A stretch of 64,000 nucleotides of DNA from Tubulanus polymorphus. Taxonomy: Eukaryota; Nemertea; Palaeonemertea; Tubulaniformes; Tubulanidae. Position numbers and translations under genes: made by a program. Below, piece after piece: positions 35,682-51,574 of this stretch. Where the stretch lies: positions 25,394,153-25,458,152 of the forward strand of contig NC_134028.1 in assembly GCF_964204645.1 (NCBI RefSeq), in the 5' to 3' direction. Each line of letters begins with the position of its first letter. Positions within the stretch are counted from its first letter, which is position 1. The notes beneath the pieces are model-generated. The model ran no database searches, had not been told where the DNA came from, and saw only the letters and a program-made list of their open reading frames with translations.

Positions 35682-36491
35682 TGCGAATTTATCTGGTCAA
35701 ATCAGATTTGATTTGCCTAATTATAATTTGCTAGTCACGTGTAATCTAATCAAATAAGAGGCGAATTTATCTTGTCAAATCAGATTTGATTTTCCTAATC
35801 ATAATTTGCTAGTCACGTGTAATCCAATCAAATAAGATTTGCACAACAAGATGAATTTGACGTCTTGTTCCAAACAGCTGACAAGAAAATACTGCGGGTC
35901 CCACTTTTCAAAATATTATTTCCCATGAATGGGTTTCAGGTTTCTCTTTCAGTTTTGACATTAATATCAGTTTTTCGACAAAAAAATTTGTGAGTCCACA
36001 ATCTTCAAATCGTATCAAATCTTGATTTGATGATTTGACAAATCGATTTGAATTTGATGCCGTGTTAAATTCAAAAATTAGACCAAATCAAATTTGATTA
36101 TGACAAGATAAAACGATTTTACTTAAAATCAAATTTGATTTGACGTGATAAATTCGCCTAAGATTTGCACAACAGGATGAATTTGACGACTTGTTCAAAA
36201 CGGCTGACAAGAAAATACTACCCCGGTTATTGAAATATTATTTCCTATGAATGAGTTTCAGTTTTTCTATAAGTTGTGACCAGTTATTATCAGTTTTTCG
36301 AAAATATTTGTCCACCATCTTCATTCAAAGCGTATGAAATCACCTCCGATTTGTGATTTGATGAATCGATTTGAATTTGATAGGCCTACCGTGTTAAATT
36401 CAAAGATTAGACCAAATCAAATTTGATTTTGCCAGGATGAATTATACGATTTTACTTAAAATCAAATTTAATTTGACGTGATAGATTTGCC
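35682..36491. mobile_element. AT-rich MITE with internal duplications
   Basis: The left end GCGAATTTATCTGGTCAAAT and the right end, as reverse complement GCGAATTTATCACGTCAAAT, are inverted repeats of about 32 bp with CAAATTTGATTT-rich arms. The left end is tandemly duplicated (35684 and 35761, about 79 bp). The body from about 35837 is repeated from about 36168, about 330 bp later, with a second right end near 36490. No coding capacity. Confidence 0.75.
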
Positions 36492-36557
36492 TTATGGTAA
36501 ATATCTTTAAGGAAACATATATTGAGGTGGCGCTAGCGTGAACGGATCGAAAAAATC

Positions 36558-36645
36558 TTCAACTAGCAATTGTGGCATTTGACAACTAGCAATTGGCAAC
36601 AAGCCCAACTAGCAAATGGTAACTAGCAACTGGCAACTGGCATGC
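36558..36645. repeat. AACTAGCAATTGG short tandem repeat
   Basis: Five or six degenerate 10-14-bp units (AACTAGCAATTG, AACTAGCAAATGG, AACTAGCAACTGG). Confidence 0.7.
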
Positions 36646-37362
36646 CGTCTTCCATAGTAGAATTGTCCATTGCACCTACTTGTCAGTCATGCTCCGTGTC
36701 ACATGGAAGCGAATGCGTTCACGGCTTTAAACTGATTAAAATCTTTATTTGCCGAAAAAATGTCTAGCTTGTGAGAATTACAAGTGGAAGGAAAAGCCTA
36801 CTTCATTCGTTTTGAGAGTGTACTAACTGCCAGCGTTTACCTATCCTGTCCGAAAATCATCTGGAACTGATCGTGTCTTGCCGCGTATTGGAAAATTGAT
36901 TTAACTTTTATCATAAATTGTTAACAGTGGATAGAAATCTATTCTCACAAAACAACACAACATTGACTCAGATTTTGCGGAAGTGTGGAGAAATATACTA
37001 TAGTAAAATATCTGAACCGGTTAGAAATATCGACTAGTTCCATACAGGGAAAACAACACGGGGCACACAAATTCTATCAGGCCAGTCCAGGTTCAAGGGT
37101 GAAGATTTTTTCAACAGGCTGCTGCGTGACGGCTTCAGTGGGCGCTTGCTTTTCGATCTGTGTGATTTATGAATTTCTATACTTTTTCCACTCAATGCCC
37201 TTAATAGATCAGTTTGGCATCATAAACTATATATAGATACAAATATTGAATAATAGTGTATACGAAATACTGAATTGGATACTTTAAAGACAAGTCAGTT
37301 TCCTCAGCGTGCCACCATGAGAATATTAAAAAAACTTGAAAGAATATATAACGTTATTTTAC

Positions 37363-37368
37363 TTTATT
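37363..37368 (-). terminator. MICU1 poly(A) signal (candidate)
   Basis: The - strand reads AATAAA, about 470 nt beyond the MICU1 stop codon, the nearest good hexamer downstream. Confidence 0.5.
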
Positions 37369-37835
37369 GATGTCAAAAACGTAACAGGTTTTTACCAACA
37401 AATATTTGCACCTCATACATAAGATCTAAGTGCCTTAAACAGTTTAGTAATTATATATAAGTTATACAGAAAAATATGAAAAAGTAGTGCAACTAATGCG
37501 GAGCCAGCAATTCAATGAAACCGATCAGTAATCAAATCCTTAATCGTTCAGTTTCAGCCAAAAAACTAAAGCAGTAGACTGTGCTTGCCTCAGACATTGT
37601 AGTGCTAATATCTTCTCTCCGAGATACGTGAATTGCGGGGCAGTCGGTCATCATCACATGATTCCGATTAAGAAAATGATTTTAAAGATATTGTCTGGGT
37701 GAGGCTCGTGATATCGGAGGCGCGGTAAGCTGTAGTCTACTGTAGTTTTAATCACACAATCACTATACGTAGAGGTTATTTCTATTTACAATATCTTATT
37801 TACAGATTTTTCGCATATTTTTGACAGATTCTGAA

Positions 37836-40800
37836 CTATGACGATTTCTCAGGCATAACAGCCGCGATCAGTTGAGATTTCGAACACTGCCACATGGCGT
37901 CCATCACTTTCCAAAGTCCGGTATCTTTCGGCTTCTCGAGTCCGCGCATCAAACGATGTTTCATCACAGCGACGAACTCTTTATTACTCAGCTGACCATC
38001 GTCTGAAAATTAATTAGAAAAATCTCTATATCATTACATCAGGATGACAACTTTCCGCCCATTTATAGATAGTCTGAGTTCCCACTGATATTTCCACGTG
38101 ATAACACAAAATTCCCCTCGAGTAAATCAAAGATATTTCTAGGTCTAAATTCATTCACTTTTCAGTGAAACACGTATTGACGAAAAAGCACACAGTCAAT
38201 AGCATTATCTGAATTCAATGAATTATCTGAATTCCAGGGGCCGGTTGCATAGTCATGGCTTAGACTTAAGACCAGTCTAAGACCAACTTACTTCTATAGC
38301 CAATCTAACAACCTAAGACCAGTCTTAAGATTTGAGACCACTGGACTTAAGTCACGACTGTGCAACTGGGCCCAGGTCTTTTGCAAAATTTCTCAAATTC
38401 CCCGAGTTTTTCCCTGATTATTTTCTGATTGCCAGGTCAGCGGTGCCGATTCAAGAACGCTGCTTACTGTTCTCGTCGAATAACGTGAAAACGACGTCGA
38501 TTATGTGATCGTTCAGTTCAATCCCGGCTACAGTCTTCGCTACGTGTTTTAGCGTTACTGAAATAATACAAGAAATGTATAAGAGAGGTTGCCGTGTTCT
38601 AACCAGGAATACTTTGAAAATTGAAGTTGTATTCAAGCTAAAAATGCTTGCGAGTTTTTAAGGGGGGGGGCTGTATCCTTTAAAGTGCACTTATTCCAGG
38701 TCCCTACAGATCATTCATTCCTGGATATAAGGATTTTCTACGGAGAAAATTTCGAGGAAGCGTCCGTATCACTTTCATATCCTAATTACTGTAGACTCCT
38801 CATTAATCGGTGCTGTTTATCTCAGCAAACCATTAATTCAGTGGTTTTGTATGCGAATTTCTATTCTTTACACAACTAAACTTAATTTGGTTACCGCCTA
38901 ATTGGGTAAAAAAACTGTACCGATTAAGGCATAGTTTACTGTATAACTAAAAACTAGACAAAAATGTCCCTATTTCTCAAAATTGAAGGAGTCTTAAAGG
39001 AGTTTCAGGCATTTTGCTCAAATTAAAGGAGTTTTAAGCATCTTTTATAGCATTTTCCCTTCAGAAAGAGTTTTAAGGAGTCGTAGGGTCTCTAAACTGT
39101 GAATAGGTGAGAGAGTTCATGTTCATTATAAGCTGATGAGAATACATACCTTGATCAATAGAAGCACCAGCTACGTGATAAAACGTCAGCGCTGTGTCGA
39201 CATCGTTTATATGCTTCAAAAACGTGTAGAAATTCAAGTATTGATCGAATGAAATTCCCTGAAAAAATGCGAATGATAAAATATTTACTTTTCTAGCCAG
39301 GAAAACTTTAAGAAGAAAAGACATTTTCAAAGCACGTGTCAATCAATCGGCAGCCAACACTCCTCAGTTATGATTATTTCATGACTAACTTCATAACGTA
39401 CTTGCGGATTTTCTTTGTACATCTTTTTCACGCGTTTCAACATTTTCGTGCATTTCACCTCGGAGAATCCGGCGTACGTAATCAGCGAACTGGCGAAATC
39501 GCTTTCCGTTATCATACCGTTTTCATCGGGACACGCTCGGTCGAACTAAACAGCAAAACTGAATGCTTTAATACCTCGCATTTTCATAAAAACACGCTTC
39601 ATATTTTCATTCCATAATTTGGAAACTTTTGGGGAGAAAATATCAAAATTTAGAGGCACACAATAAAGAGAATGTTACAGGTACTAAACGTCAAGAGAGG
39701 AGAAAGGAAAGTAAGTGAATACATTTTGTCTTTTTTGTTTCAAATCCGTAAAAACATGCCTTAAATGTGCCAGCAGTACTTATATGGTATGTAATCATTC
39801 TCATCTAATAACGACTTATTAGATATGAAAGAAATGAGAGAGAAGGAGAGGAGCAAGAGAGGCGAAGGTCACAGAAACAGAAATAATAAAGAAACACAAT
39901 AAGGAGTAGCATTATATAACCGGGTTTATACAGTCTTATCAGGTATCAACGTATCAGTTTCTGATGAGGCGACTGCTACTGAATAAACTTCTGACATTTG
40001 TCTGAGACATTTCAACTGACCTCGAGTTTCAGCACGTCTTTCTTCAGTTGATTTTGGAACTCGAGGAACTTTTCGATCGTAAGTTTTTGGTCGAGGTCTT
40101 TACCGAAGAAGAAAGCGGTGAGCGCCGAGTTGAACGGTTTGATCGTATTACCGGTGACCGCGTGGTCTCGATGTCGCATCCCGATACTAGTCTGAGATCG
40201 GATGATCGTCTGGACCTGAAACAATACGCACTGTTTTAATGATTCATTCCGCAATCATAACAAAACAGGATATAAAGTCCAAAAAAATCTTTCCTTGAAT
40301 TATCCGAGTTGACTTATCTAATTGACGCAGGGAAATCCTCGGAAACATATTTCTGTTTCCTGTTCCTGAGTTAACCTGCGTTGGGCTTAACTCAAAGAGT
40401 CAACTTTGCCAAGTTCTGTGGAACTGTCTGGCAAAGGCTAAAAAGTTCATCTAAAAATACTAGAAATATTTCAGGTGGTTCCCACGACCCTTCTTTAGTC
40501 CAAAAGGTTTTTACGAGTTTTTCATACGGTCATTTTTCAATTTTGCCAAAAAAAAATGAACAGGGGTCACCATACTACCAAGAATTTGACATTTTCAACG
40601 TGTTTAGAGGGAAATCTATGAAATACCCAAAAATTTCCAAAGCGGCAAAATCCCACATTTTTCCCCGATTTTCCGGATGCTGTGTGAAGCATGATCGTCT
40701 GAAAAGGTAAACGGATTAATCTAAAATTTAAAATCCGACCTTTGAAAATTCCTCGTAGTCGACATCTCCGTCACCGTTAAAATCGAACATCCGGAAAGCG

Positions 40801-42899
40801 AGTTCGAACATCCTTTGAGGAGCTGAAAAAAAAAACGATGAATCTTTTCAATCACGAAATCTTTTTAAAGATTATCAAGTGAAAATCACCGAGATATTTA
40901 AGAAATATGTAAGTAAGGCTTACTTGATAGAATAGTCAACAAGAAAATGTAATCTGAAAATGATATGAGGCCGTGTTGGCCTAACTTTGAGAATATGCTA
41001 TTTTCACCGAGGCTGCATTCAACGTGATCCTTCTACAAAAATTAATCGAAAACAACAATAAAGAAATTCGATAATTTCATTTCTTCTTTCAAAAAGTTTT
41101 TAAAGCGATCAATTTGAACTAATGCCGAACTCGGGCTAAGATCCTGGCTTAAATTTGAAGTCAACAATACTAAAAAGTCCCAAATAAGATAATCAATGAT
41201 TTATATATGAATCTTTTTACCTTAGCATCAAATTTTTTGAACTGATCGAGTCCTAAACCTGAAATAAAAACATCGATTACCAATCAAGAGAAACCAAAGA
41301 TAAAGGACACTTTTTTAAAGGTACGTTTCAGTAAATTTACACAGCAGTGCGATGTATAAATCTGTGATTGAATTCGCTATTCCCTGACATGCACGTTGTT
41401 TTCCCTAACAGCCCTAGCTAAGAATCCAATTAAATAACACACTCAATTACGTAAGACATAGAGGGAAACTGGTTTGATTTTACACGCGATCTCAACAAAT
41501 TTCCCTAATTTCTAACTATATTACAAAATTCACTGACTTTTCCTTCATTTCCAGTTAAGTGGCCCAGCCACTATTGAGGGCCACATGAAGCAGCCTGGAC
41601 CTGGCAGGACGGACCGATAATTTTACCTTCTGGTTGTTTAATTCCGGGTGTAATCGATCGAACGAAGTCGTCGGGAGTCATGAACACCTCCCATTCGCCG
41701 GTGTCGTGATTCTTAACCGATAAAATCGCGAAATAACGAAATATCTTATCGGGAGTAGAGTACGCTCGAATTCGATTCTCGTAGCCGATTATCTGTAATA
41801 AAAATACTAAAACGTATTACGGCTGCTACGGTATCAGATTGTTGAGGCCAGAGAACTTTTCAAAATTGATTTATAGATAGCGGAGATGCGCAGTGGCCGA
41901 GTGGTTTAAGCCGCCGGTCACTGGTCTCGTCAATCCAGGGTTCAAACCCTGGTGGCGACAGAGTTTCTTGGTCGAAGGTTCTTCTCTGGTCTCTCCCCAT
42001 TGGGAAAAAGAAACACTGAACCCGCTTATAATGCCCTGCATGGCGCTTAGCGGGTTGAGGGTGTTAACAAAAAAAAAATCTATAGATAGCATTTTCAGAT
42101 TCTTCATACACAAACCTTTCTATCACGGAATCCGACTCGTTTTTTCTTCTTGCGTTCGTCGACCGTTTCCTCCTCGCTGCGATCTTCACCTTCGACGGCA
42201 GCGTCTGCCGACGTAGGTGGCGCCGCCGCTCTCACTTCAGGGAATATTTTCCTGATCAACGACGGTCTGAAACGAAATCATAAACAGTCACATCGCAAGC
42301 GAGACTAAAGGAGAAGAACGTCTAATCCGTCTAATCCATCTTAGAATTTAAGGGTTTTCAATTTGGTTCGCTATTCAACGCAGGGGTTAATTACATAAAG
42401 CTGCTGGGTTCCAAAATCAAAGAATTACAGTATCCTGGGTACCATCTAACAACGGCTAGATCATAGACTATAGCCTGCTGGGACTTGAATCGTGAGATCA
42501 ATGATGGTTCATTCAGACTGCAAAACTCCACTGGTTGTAATTAGACAAATAAGTAAAATAACAGACAATAATTAGAAGAGAGGAGCTACTTACATGTCAC
42601 CACAGAGACACAGGACGAACATTGAACCGAGGAAAAACGCGTAAATATACGACCATTTAGAAGCGATTCGTTTTTTCGGATGAGCGAATCCCGAATAGCC
42701 GTTTTTCATGCGGAATTTCTTGAGGATCGGAGACGAAGTCGAGAAATCTCGACACTTTACGAATATCAACGGAGCGATAAGTTGTGAATTCGGGTTGAGA
42801 GTCTGTCGACGTTTAATCTCCGTTAGTAACGGTCTCAACAGGCGTCTGTTGTGCTGTACGATTGACCTCAACATCGTCACAGCCTCTCTCTCTGACTCT
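37836..42899 (-). CDS. MICU1: mitochondrial calcium uptake protein 1 (MICU1)
   Basis: EF-hand gatekeeper of the mitochondrial calcium uniporter in the intermembrane space. Coding starts at 42874 ([11 protein letters not shown]); the same exon has 25 nt of 5' UTR after an acceptor at 42900. Exons: 42594-42899, 42116-42266, 41627-41792, 41221-41258, 40924-41032, 40740-40822, 40021-40215, 39402-39545, 39150-39258, 38468-38557, 37836-38002. The phase closes to 510 aa (human about 476). It has a basic N-terminus, a hydrophobic segment about 74-91, polybasic RKKKKR at 132-137 before GFRDRK, a canonical EF-hand [12 protein letters not shown] (262-273) and a second [12 protein letters not shown] (453-464). 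Cys495 sits in MWQC, the position used in MICU1 for the disulfide to MICU2. MICU3 is the main alternative, but the closest match is MICU1. An upstream in-frame ATG at 43000 would add 42 residues across an intron-like boundary, so I rejected it. Confidence 0.95.
38047..38446 (-). repeat. dispersed 'ACCTGGAA' repeat carrying a nested foldback
   Basis: In MICU1 intron 10. The - strand reads the family order starting GGCACCGCTGACCTGGCAAT and ending 'atgggcggaaagttgtc'. It is interrupted at 38237-38372. Confidence 0.6.
38237..38372. mobile_element. foldback element nested in a repeat
   Basis: Ends GGCCGGTTGCATAGTCATGG and GTCACGACTGTGCAACTGGG are imperfect inverted repeats. Inside are paired CTTAAGACCAGTCTAAG and CTAAGACCAGTCTTAAG motifs. 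About 136 bp; relatives at 1253-1460 and 60903-61030. Confidence 0.65.
38697..39093 (-). mobile_element. hAT-like repeat, family C, inverted copy
   Basis: In MICU1 intron 9. The - strand begins GAGACCCTACGACTCC and runs through the two 'gaaactcc' blocks to GGAATGAATGATCTGTAGGG then ACCTG. Confidence 0.65.
41872..42090 (+). mobile_element. tRNA-derived SINE with target-site duplication
   Basis: The tRNA-Ser/Leu-like head has an A box (GTGGCCGAGTGGTT, about 41893) and a B box (GGGTTCAAACCC, about 41939), followed by an unrelated body (GAACCCGCTTATAATGCCC, ATGGCGCTTAGCGGGTTG) and a terminal run of ten A. It is flanked by a perfect 10-bp duplication TATAGATAGC at 41872-41881 and 42081-42090, the mark of LINE-mediated insertion. 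It lies antisense in MICU1 intron 2, with the right duplication ending 25 bp from the exon 2 boundary at 42116. It looks recent, as the duplication and tail are intact. Confidence 0.85.
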
Positions 42900-43953
42900 C
42901 TGGAAATAGAGAAATAGATGAGTTCCCTGATGAAGCAAAAGAGGGCCTTACTGTACGTAACTTTCGCAAGACCCTTGGCCTCAAAACGTTGAGTACCCAT
43001 CTATTCAATCAAACTGAAAGGAAATTTTGGCTTCTAAAAGGGAAAAGGGCATAGATTTTTTTTTTAAATATCTAATATTTTTCGGTGTGTATGACTATCA
43101 TAATTCTTCATGCATGAGGTTGATCAGATTCAGAGAGGATCAAGAAGTGACAAGTTTGGTTCCACTTTTTGACTCGATTTTAAGCGGTTAAAATGAACAA
43201 CTTGCAGTTTGCGAAATTTGGCCATTGAAGCCATCAAAACATTACATTAATTTCAACCCGTAAACGTGGTTAAATCGTCAGTAATTGATTAGAAATTCAC
43301 CAAATAGTAGATTAGCTTTGACTTCTCTGGTAAACAATTCTGTTACTTCCGGGTTAGTGTCACGGTCTGTCAACTCGGTGTGGTGGCAGCACCTTACGGT
43401 AAATACCACATATCTGTCGTATATCCTATGTATAAATGTTATATACGGCGCAATAAATATAAGTTCAAGTTCAGTTCAGTTTTTTGTCGTGTAGGCTTTC
43501 GATCTACGAACCTCAGTTCCATCCAGTGGTGTCACTTGCTCCTCATAAAACCGGTTTAAGTTGACCATTAGAAAGAAAGCTCATTTTAAGTGGCGCTTCG
43601 CTTTATATCCCAATATGGTAATTCTGTCATCACCACTTCACAATAAGCCATGAATCCTTTAAGGTTTTACCGAACCTCAAAATTCAACTCTCCCTAACTA
43701 TCTAGCTCCCGATGTGCCAAATCAAGTGATCTGATGCTTCCTATTTCATCCTCTCGGAGAGTATCAAGTAAATCAAATATAAGACATCTTTGCAAAACGA
43801 ATACAAGCACTGTTATTTATTGAGTAGAAATGCCATACTTTTTACAGATCATAATTAATTCTTAATAATATTTATAAATGATTACTAATTTTTAAAAGAG
43901 TTCATAAGCTCTTGGTTCAAAATTCTAAATCGGGCTTTTTCTCGAGTCTGAGT
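42900..43953. other. intergenic between PCNA 3' end and MICU1 coding start
   Basis: Should contain the MICU1 promoter and a 5' non-coding exon, since an acceptor precedes the first coding exon at 42899, but I cannot place the exon. The stretch around 43335-43495 ('ggtggcagcac', then 'gcaataaatataagttcaag') resembles the polyadenylation part of an LTR, with no second LTR or coding part. Confidence 0.4.
43816..43821 (-). terminator. PCNA poly(A) signal (candidate)
   Basis: The - strand AATAAA lies about 130 nt past the PCNA stop codon. Confidence 0.6.
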
Positions 43954-46826
<2,873 letters not shown>

Positions 46827-47493
46827 GTTGATTAGTTCGGTTGTTTCACTCGAATTCGCGAATAAAAGACGGTTTATTGTCGACGAGATGTAAACTAGTT
46901 GTCAGATCGCGACCAGAACGACGAAGAAATCGGATGATGATGGATATCTTGGACGGCGAAATGATAAAAATCTTCCGTCTTTCTTCCACTGGCGCAATGT
47001 CCCGCTAACTCCCGCCAATGGCTTGTAATGGCGCGAATGTTATTATGAGGCGCCGTGAAACACAGTTCGAATCCCACATTTTCATGATTTTTGCGTCGCA
47101 TTCAATGCGGGTTCGAATCCCAGCATGATCACGCGAACATTTCATTACTCTAATTTAAATTTCTGTAGCCTGGAAAACAAGTTAGATTTGTATAAGTGTG
47201 TAGCCCTAGTGTTTTTTTGGGCAAATAGAATTATTATATTCTGTGTGAATTCATTGGTTTGAATCTCAAAGTATTGGTTATTAGCAGCTAATAATTAAAT
47301 TAGAGGGTAGGGTACCGTGTTTCTACAGAAAATAAACAAACCCTCAGATTCATGTCTCTGTACTTGTCGTAGTCTTGACGTATATAAATTCAAGAAAGAA
47401 CACCAGAATAGTTGTATAAAAGCCTCCTCCTTCATAAAGAATAAAACGAGAAAATTTGATATTTTTTGTATTCGACAATAAATTAATATTCTA

Positions 47494-47499
47494 TTTATT
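47494..47499 (-). terminator. candidate distal poly(A) signal for CDS
   Basis: The - strand AATAAA lies in AT-rich sequence, 4.1 kb after the CDS stop codon and 0.67 kb upstream of the PCNA start. Other hexamers could be used. Confidence 0.25.
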
Positions 47500-48177
47500 A
47501 ACATGATAGATTTGTCTTTAAAACAAAAACAGTGCTAATTCAAGACTTTGGCCCATCAAAAATCCCACACATGGGATGAGACCACGTTATTTTACATGTA
47601 AAATTTAAGTTGCAAGAGAATAGATTTATCGAAGCATTCATATGATAAATATCATCCGGACTCTCAGGCATTTCAATAATAACGATAAATTTACGTGCAA
47701 CAAACACATTGTCAAATACATAGCGACGAAATTCGAAATAAAATGCATATCAAGAAGTGGTTTTTAGATGCGGACCATACATAATTAGAAAGGCAGCACC
47801 AATTAAAACATAATTTCAAAGCGATTAAGAAATGTTTTATAACCCAGAACAGTTGTAGTCCCTTATTCATATTGATGAACGTAAACAGGTTCGAGTCAGA
47901 TGTAAGTCGAAAGAGTGCATTATATAATGTCACCTGAACTCGCCCATACCACGCCATGAAAGGAGCACCTGCTTAATCCGCATTATCTGGGATTAATGGA
48001 ACTAATCCGATTATAAGAATTCAGGAACGAACACCATGATACTTTACACACATTTAAAATGGCATAGGCTCAGCTCCAATTAGATCCGTTCAATTCTAAT
48101 AATCGTTGAAACATTTTTCTGACAAATTCGGAAAAATCATTCATCACCACAGTGTACTGTATATATGGTCTGTTAAT

Positions 48178-48435
48178 CAGGGGCTGGTCCAAGCTAGAAG
48201 AAAGGAGGTTCACCTCATATGAATAGGGCACTGTATAGTAATGGCAGGTGTCCCAGCAGACGCAAAGTGCTTGCAGGGGGTGTGGGGTACCCTCCAGAAA
48301 AATTTTGAAAATTTAGCTACATCTTTATGCAATTTTAGTGCATATCATTATTTAGTGCTTATTTTCAAAAGGGTTTGGTCAGAAAAAGGGTGGGGGGATT
48401 CAAACCTGCTGAACCCCCCTCTAGATCGGCCACTG
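48178..48435. mobile_element. hAT-like MITE
   Basis: Left end CAGGGGCTGGTCCAAGCTAG. Right end as reverse complement CAGTGGCCGATCTAGAGGGG. About 258 bp, non-coding, with a GGGTTCAG-type inner right end typical of CAGTGGCGGATC elements. Confidence 0.6.
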
Positions 48436-51400
48436 TTAATGATAACCAGATAAGATCATTACACGGTTTCAATTGATCTGGATTAAAGCGAGGATTAATG
48501 TAATTTCGACTTGTATCTGACCAGGGCTGGTAAAAATCATCAGTCATCTGTTCTAATACATTTCGTACATGTATCACATAATTCGATAATAGAAAGAAGT
48601 ATAAAGATAAACAAAGTAAAAAATAATTGATCATTAACCACAACGATAACGACTACGAAATGACGATGTTGTTTCTACAGCCGTTCGATGCCGTTCTACG
48701 TCGTATTTGAAAAGATTCGATGTTTTAAAATAAAGTTTGATTATCGTTTCATTCAATGAGGATTGAACAGTTGACAGGAGCAATCAAGGACTCCGCTGTG
48801 GCAAGCGAGGATCCACCAGGCTGCCGGATTTTAACTCAGTCTCCCAAGATTGGTCTTATCTGTTTAGCGACATGACTTGCCTAATTTTTTTAATGTCGGA
48901 GGCTAAGAATCTACACCAAATTTATTTGAAAATGAATTAAATAGTTGTCATAATGATAAGCACATCATCCAGTGGGATAGTTGGAGCAGCACAGTCTCTG
49001 CAGTCAGAATGTGACAATGGGACATTTGGAGCAAAAATCCATGAATTTTCAATGACTTTTTGAACCTAATTTTAGGCTACCAAATCTGAAAATTATCAAA
49101 AAAGTCATTGAATTGCTTTAAGATTGACTTTCTCACTCAGTGCATGTGGTATAGATTTCACTGAAAATTGATTTACTAACAAGAAAAGTTGACACGAATT
49201 TTAGTGAAATGTAGAAGAAATTGAAGCGCAGTAACCGAGTGCCACTAGCGACACCTGGTGGAATCCTCGCTTGCCCCATTGCTCTCAAAAATCCTTAAAA
49301 AACATAACTGCATTTTTTTTCAATGATAAAACCTGATAAGATGCGTTGATAATGTTTGTTAACTTACATCAATAATAAGAATAAATTAAGCTATGATAAA
49401 TTCAATAAAACATAATCATTAAACTGTCATTCTATCTAAAACTGAATACACAAATCTATAATACACAAATTTACAATACTCGGTACATAAATTTACAATG
49501 CTACGTAGAGGTAAAATGTTAAAACGCAATCGCAAATATCATGATGTCAATTATACACGATGTTTAATGACTTGTAGGCGACCTTTTTTACAAGCCAGGT
49601 AATGAGAAATATAAAATTCCCGGTAGTCAATTACGAGTATTTCTGGCCCCAAAATCAGTACATAGCCCAGCTGCGGGCTTGCTGCAAACCCAGATCACTT
49701 GATTTCCTCGAATTATCGCATGCCCCGACGAACAAAATGTTCAAAATTGTCAACGCGATCACAACCACTGAATTCACTTGCCTCGGGGAAAAATTTGCCT
49801 CAGGATATATCGAGATGGCACATGTTATTATCTAACATTTTGAAACCAAATTCAAAGATTTAAAATTTGCAGCGACGAGACCACGATTCAAGTGCATGCA
49901 ACGAGGATGGGCATTTACTTGAACCCCTGAGAACAATACTATTTTTATATCAGGTAGTTAAGTGTGTTAACCTCGCTCTACAAAATATACAGACCCAAAA
50001 TACTGGCCTCATTCAGGTCATATGGACCAGCCATCAGGTCCGTACGCAAAATTTGGCTGACTTAGCTTGAGAGGCAAATTGTTGACGCCTTCCCGCATGT
50101 TCACAATTTTTAGCATTACCTACATACGAGAGAGGAGAGGCCAATCCTTGATTCCCATGGATGCGTACGTACTTAATGAATGACCCCTTTTGGCAATAAT
50201 TTTGTACTGTTAAGTATCAACATTTAACAAATATCTATGATTTTCCGTAGTTAAAATCTAAAACAATCAATTACTAAAGCAGCTACATAGCATTTTTGTT
50301 GAAAGTTAACACAAACATATACATATATACCAATATATATTATGCCATATACGAGATATCGAAATAGATTTAAGGCAAAATTACGAAGAAACTACGAAGA
50401 ATTATTGATAATGAAATAACCAGACAACCAAAAGATTTCATAGATTCAATCATCAGTATCAGTTAGTACCAGTTTATCACAATATTCAGATTTTGATTTG
50501 GACGACGACGACGACAATGACGAACAATTGTTCGGTAATAATATGGCGGTGACACGACAAAAATCTACATTACGTTTACTTTCATGATTTCATGATTATC
50601 TATCGTCTAACAGAATTAGGTAATTTCTCTAGAATGAAGCCATCGGATGTTTACTTCATTAAACTTTCATGGGAAATCACTAATACATAGAAACAAAGTG
50701 GTTAAGGTTTGGTTTAATGTATGGTTTGTTTCTATGGGTGACTATATTCATAATTCAAGTGCAAGTGGGTCAAATAACCAATTCGTCACTTCTTCAGATA
50801 AACTCAGGTCGACTTACGACTCGACTAGATCGTCGTAAGAACAGCGGTAGTATACAACACAACACGTGACACCTGATCACTGCTTCGATCGTAAGAGCAC
50901 TCAGGTCGATTACTACTCAATCATCGTTGATCAACAATCCGAACTGGTTGTAGAAAAAAGAAGTTGTTCCATCCTTGCGATTCGGCTTACAATCAGTCTG
51001 CGATCAATCCACCGCGCGGTCGCAAGTTGTTAACTCACGTCGAAAAGGTCCCTGATTAAAAAATCGCAGACTCGTCTTGTTCCGATACGACAATCTGATC
51101 CGGTCGATCCCTCTGAGCTTAACTTCAGATAACTGGTTCTGTGCCCTTGAAGTATCAGTGATTTCCATGAAAGTTTAATAGTTATTAATATAATACAGTG
51201 AAGTAAACTGCCTAATTTACATATATCTGATATCCACTTCGTCGTAATGAGGTTCCGGCTTATCCTTATTCCCGAAAGTTTTCTAAGACACATGTTCAAT
51301 CGTTCAAACACCGACATCAGTTAATTTTAAAATACCTCCAACCTTACGGTACATTTATGATATAAGTATTATTTTTATAGTTGCCAATCCTTAAAACAAC

Positions 51401-51574
51401 ATCAAGAGGAAGGGGGGCCGAGACTTCCACCTATAATCGTCATGGCTATTTTGGTAATGTTTACTGCGTACAACTGGGTACATGTGTGTATTGCATTGTT
51501 ATTTGTTCTACTACTGACCACAACGAACGAACGTCACAACCTACAAATATTCGAATACTCGCTCAACTCCGCCT

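Larger units (their letters stand above)
27736..37362. other. intergenic repeat region
   Basis: I find no exon with recognisable product, acceptor and donor here. Longer open frames (for example near 29478 and 34752) are low-complexity or AT-rich and lack splice context. Contents are mobile elements, minisatellites and a degenerate long-period repeat, listed separately. It lies between the + strand zinc finger gene and the 3' end of - strand MICU1. Confidence 0.55.
46827..51574. other. PCNA upstream region and CDS 3' flank
   Basis: No coding exon was recognised. The first few hundred bases above 46826 must contain the PCNA promoter; I see no clear TATA box. A B-box-like GGGTTCGAATCCCAGC lies at 47110, probably a tRNA or SINE relic. 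A - strand poly(A) signal at 47494 is a candidate end for the CDS transcript. The rest holds hAT-like and family E MITE pieces and repeated 'ggaatcctcgcttgcc' motifs (46170, 49260, inverted near 48800). Confidence 0.45.

Noticed and set aside
41882-41960. Functional tRNA-Ser gene
   Set aside because: A and B boxes are present, but no closed acceptor stem is visible, and the sequence continues into a SINE body with A tail and target duplication.
42875-43000. Upstream in-frame ATG giving a 42-residue longer MICU1
   Set aside because: A polypyrimidine tract and CAG acceptor lie at 42900-42920 inside that extension, so it is most likely intron; the MLRSIV start gives a better mitochondrial N-terminus.
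43335-43495. Solo LTR
   Set aside because: A retroelement-like poly(A) segment is suggestive, but no TG/CA ends, target duplication or second copy could be shown.
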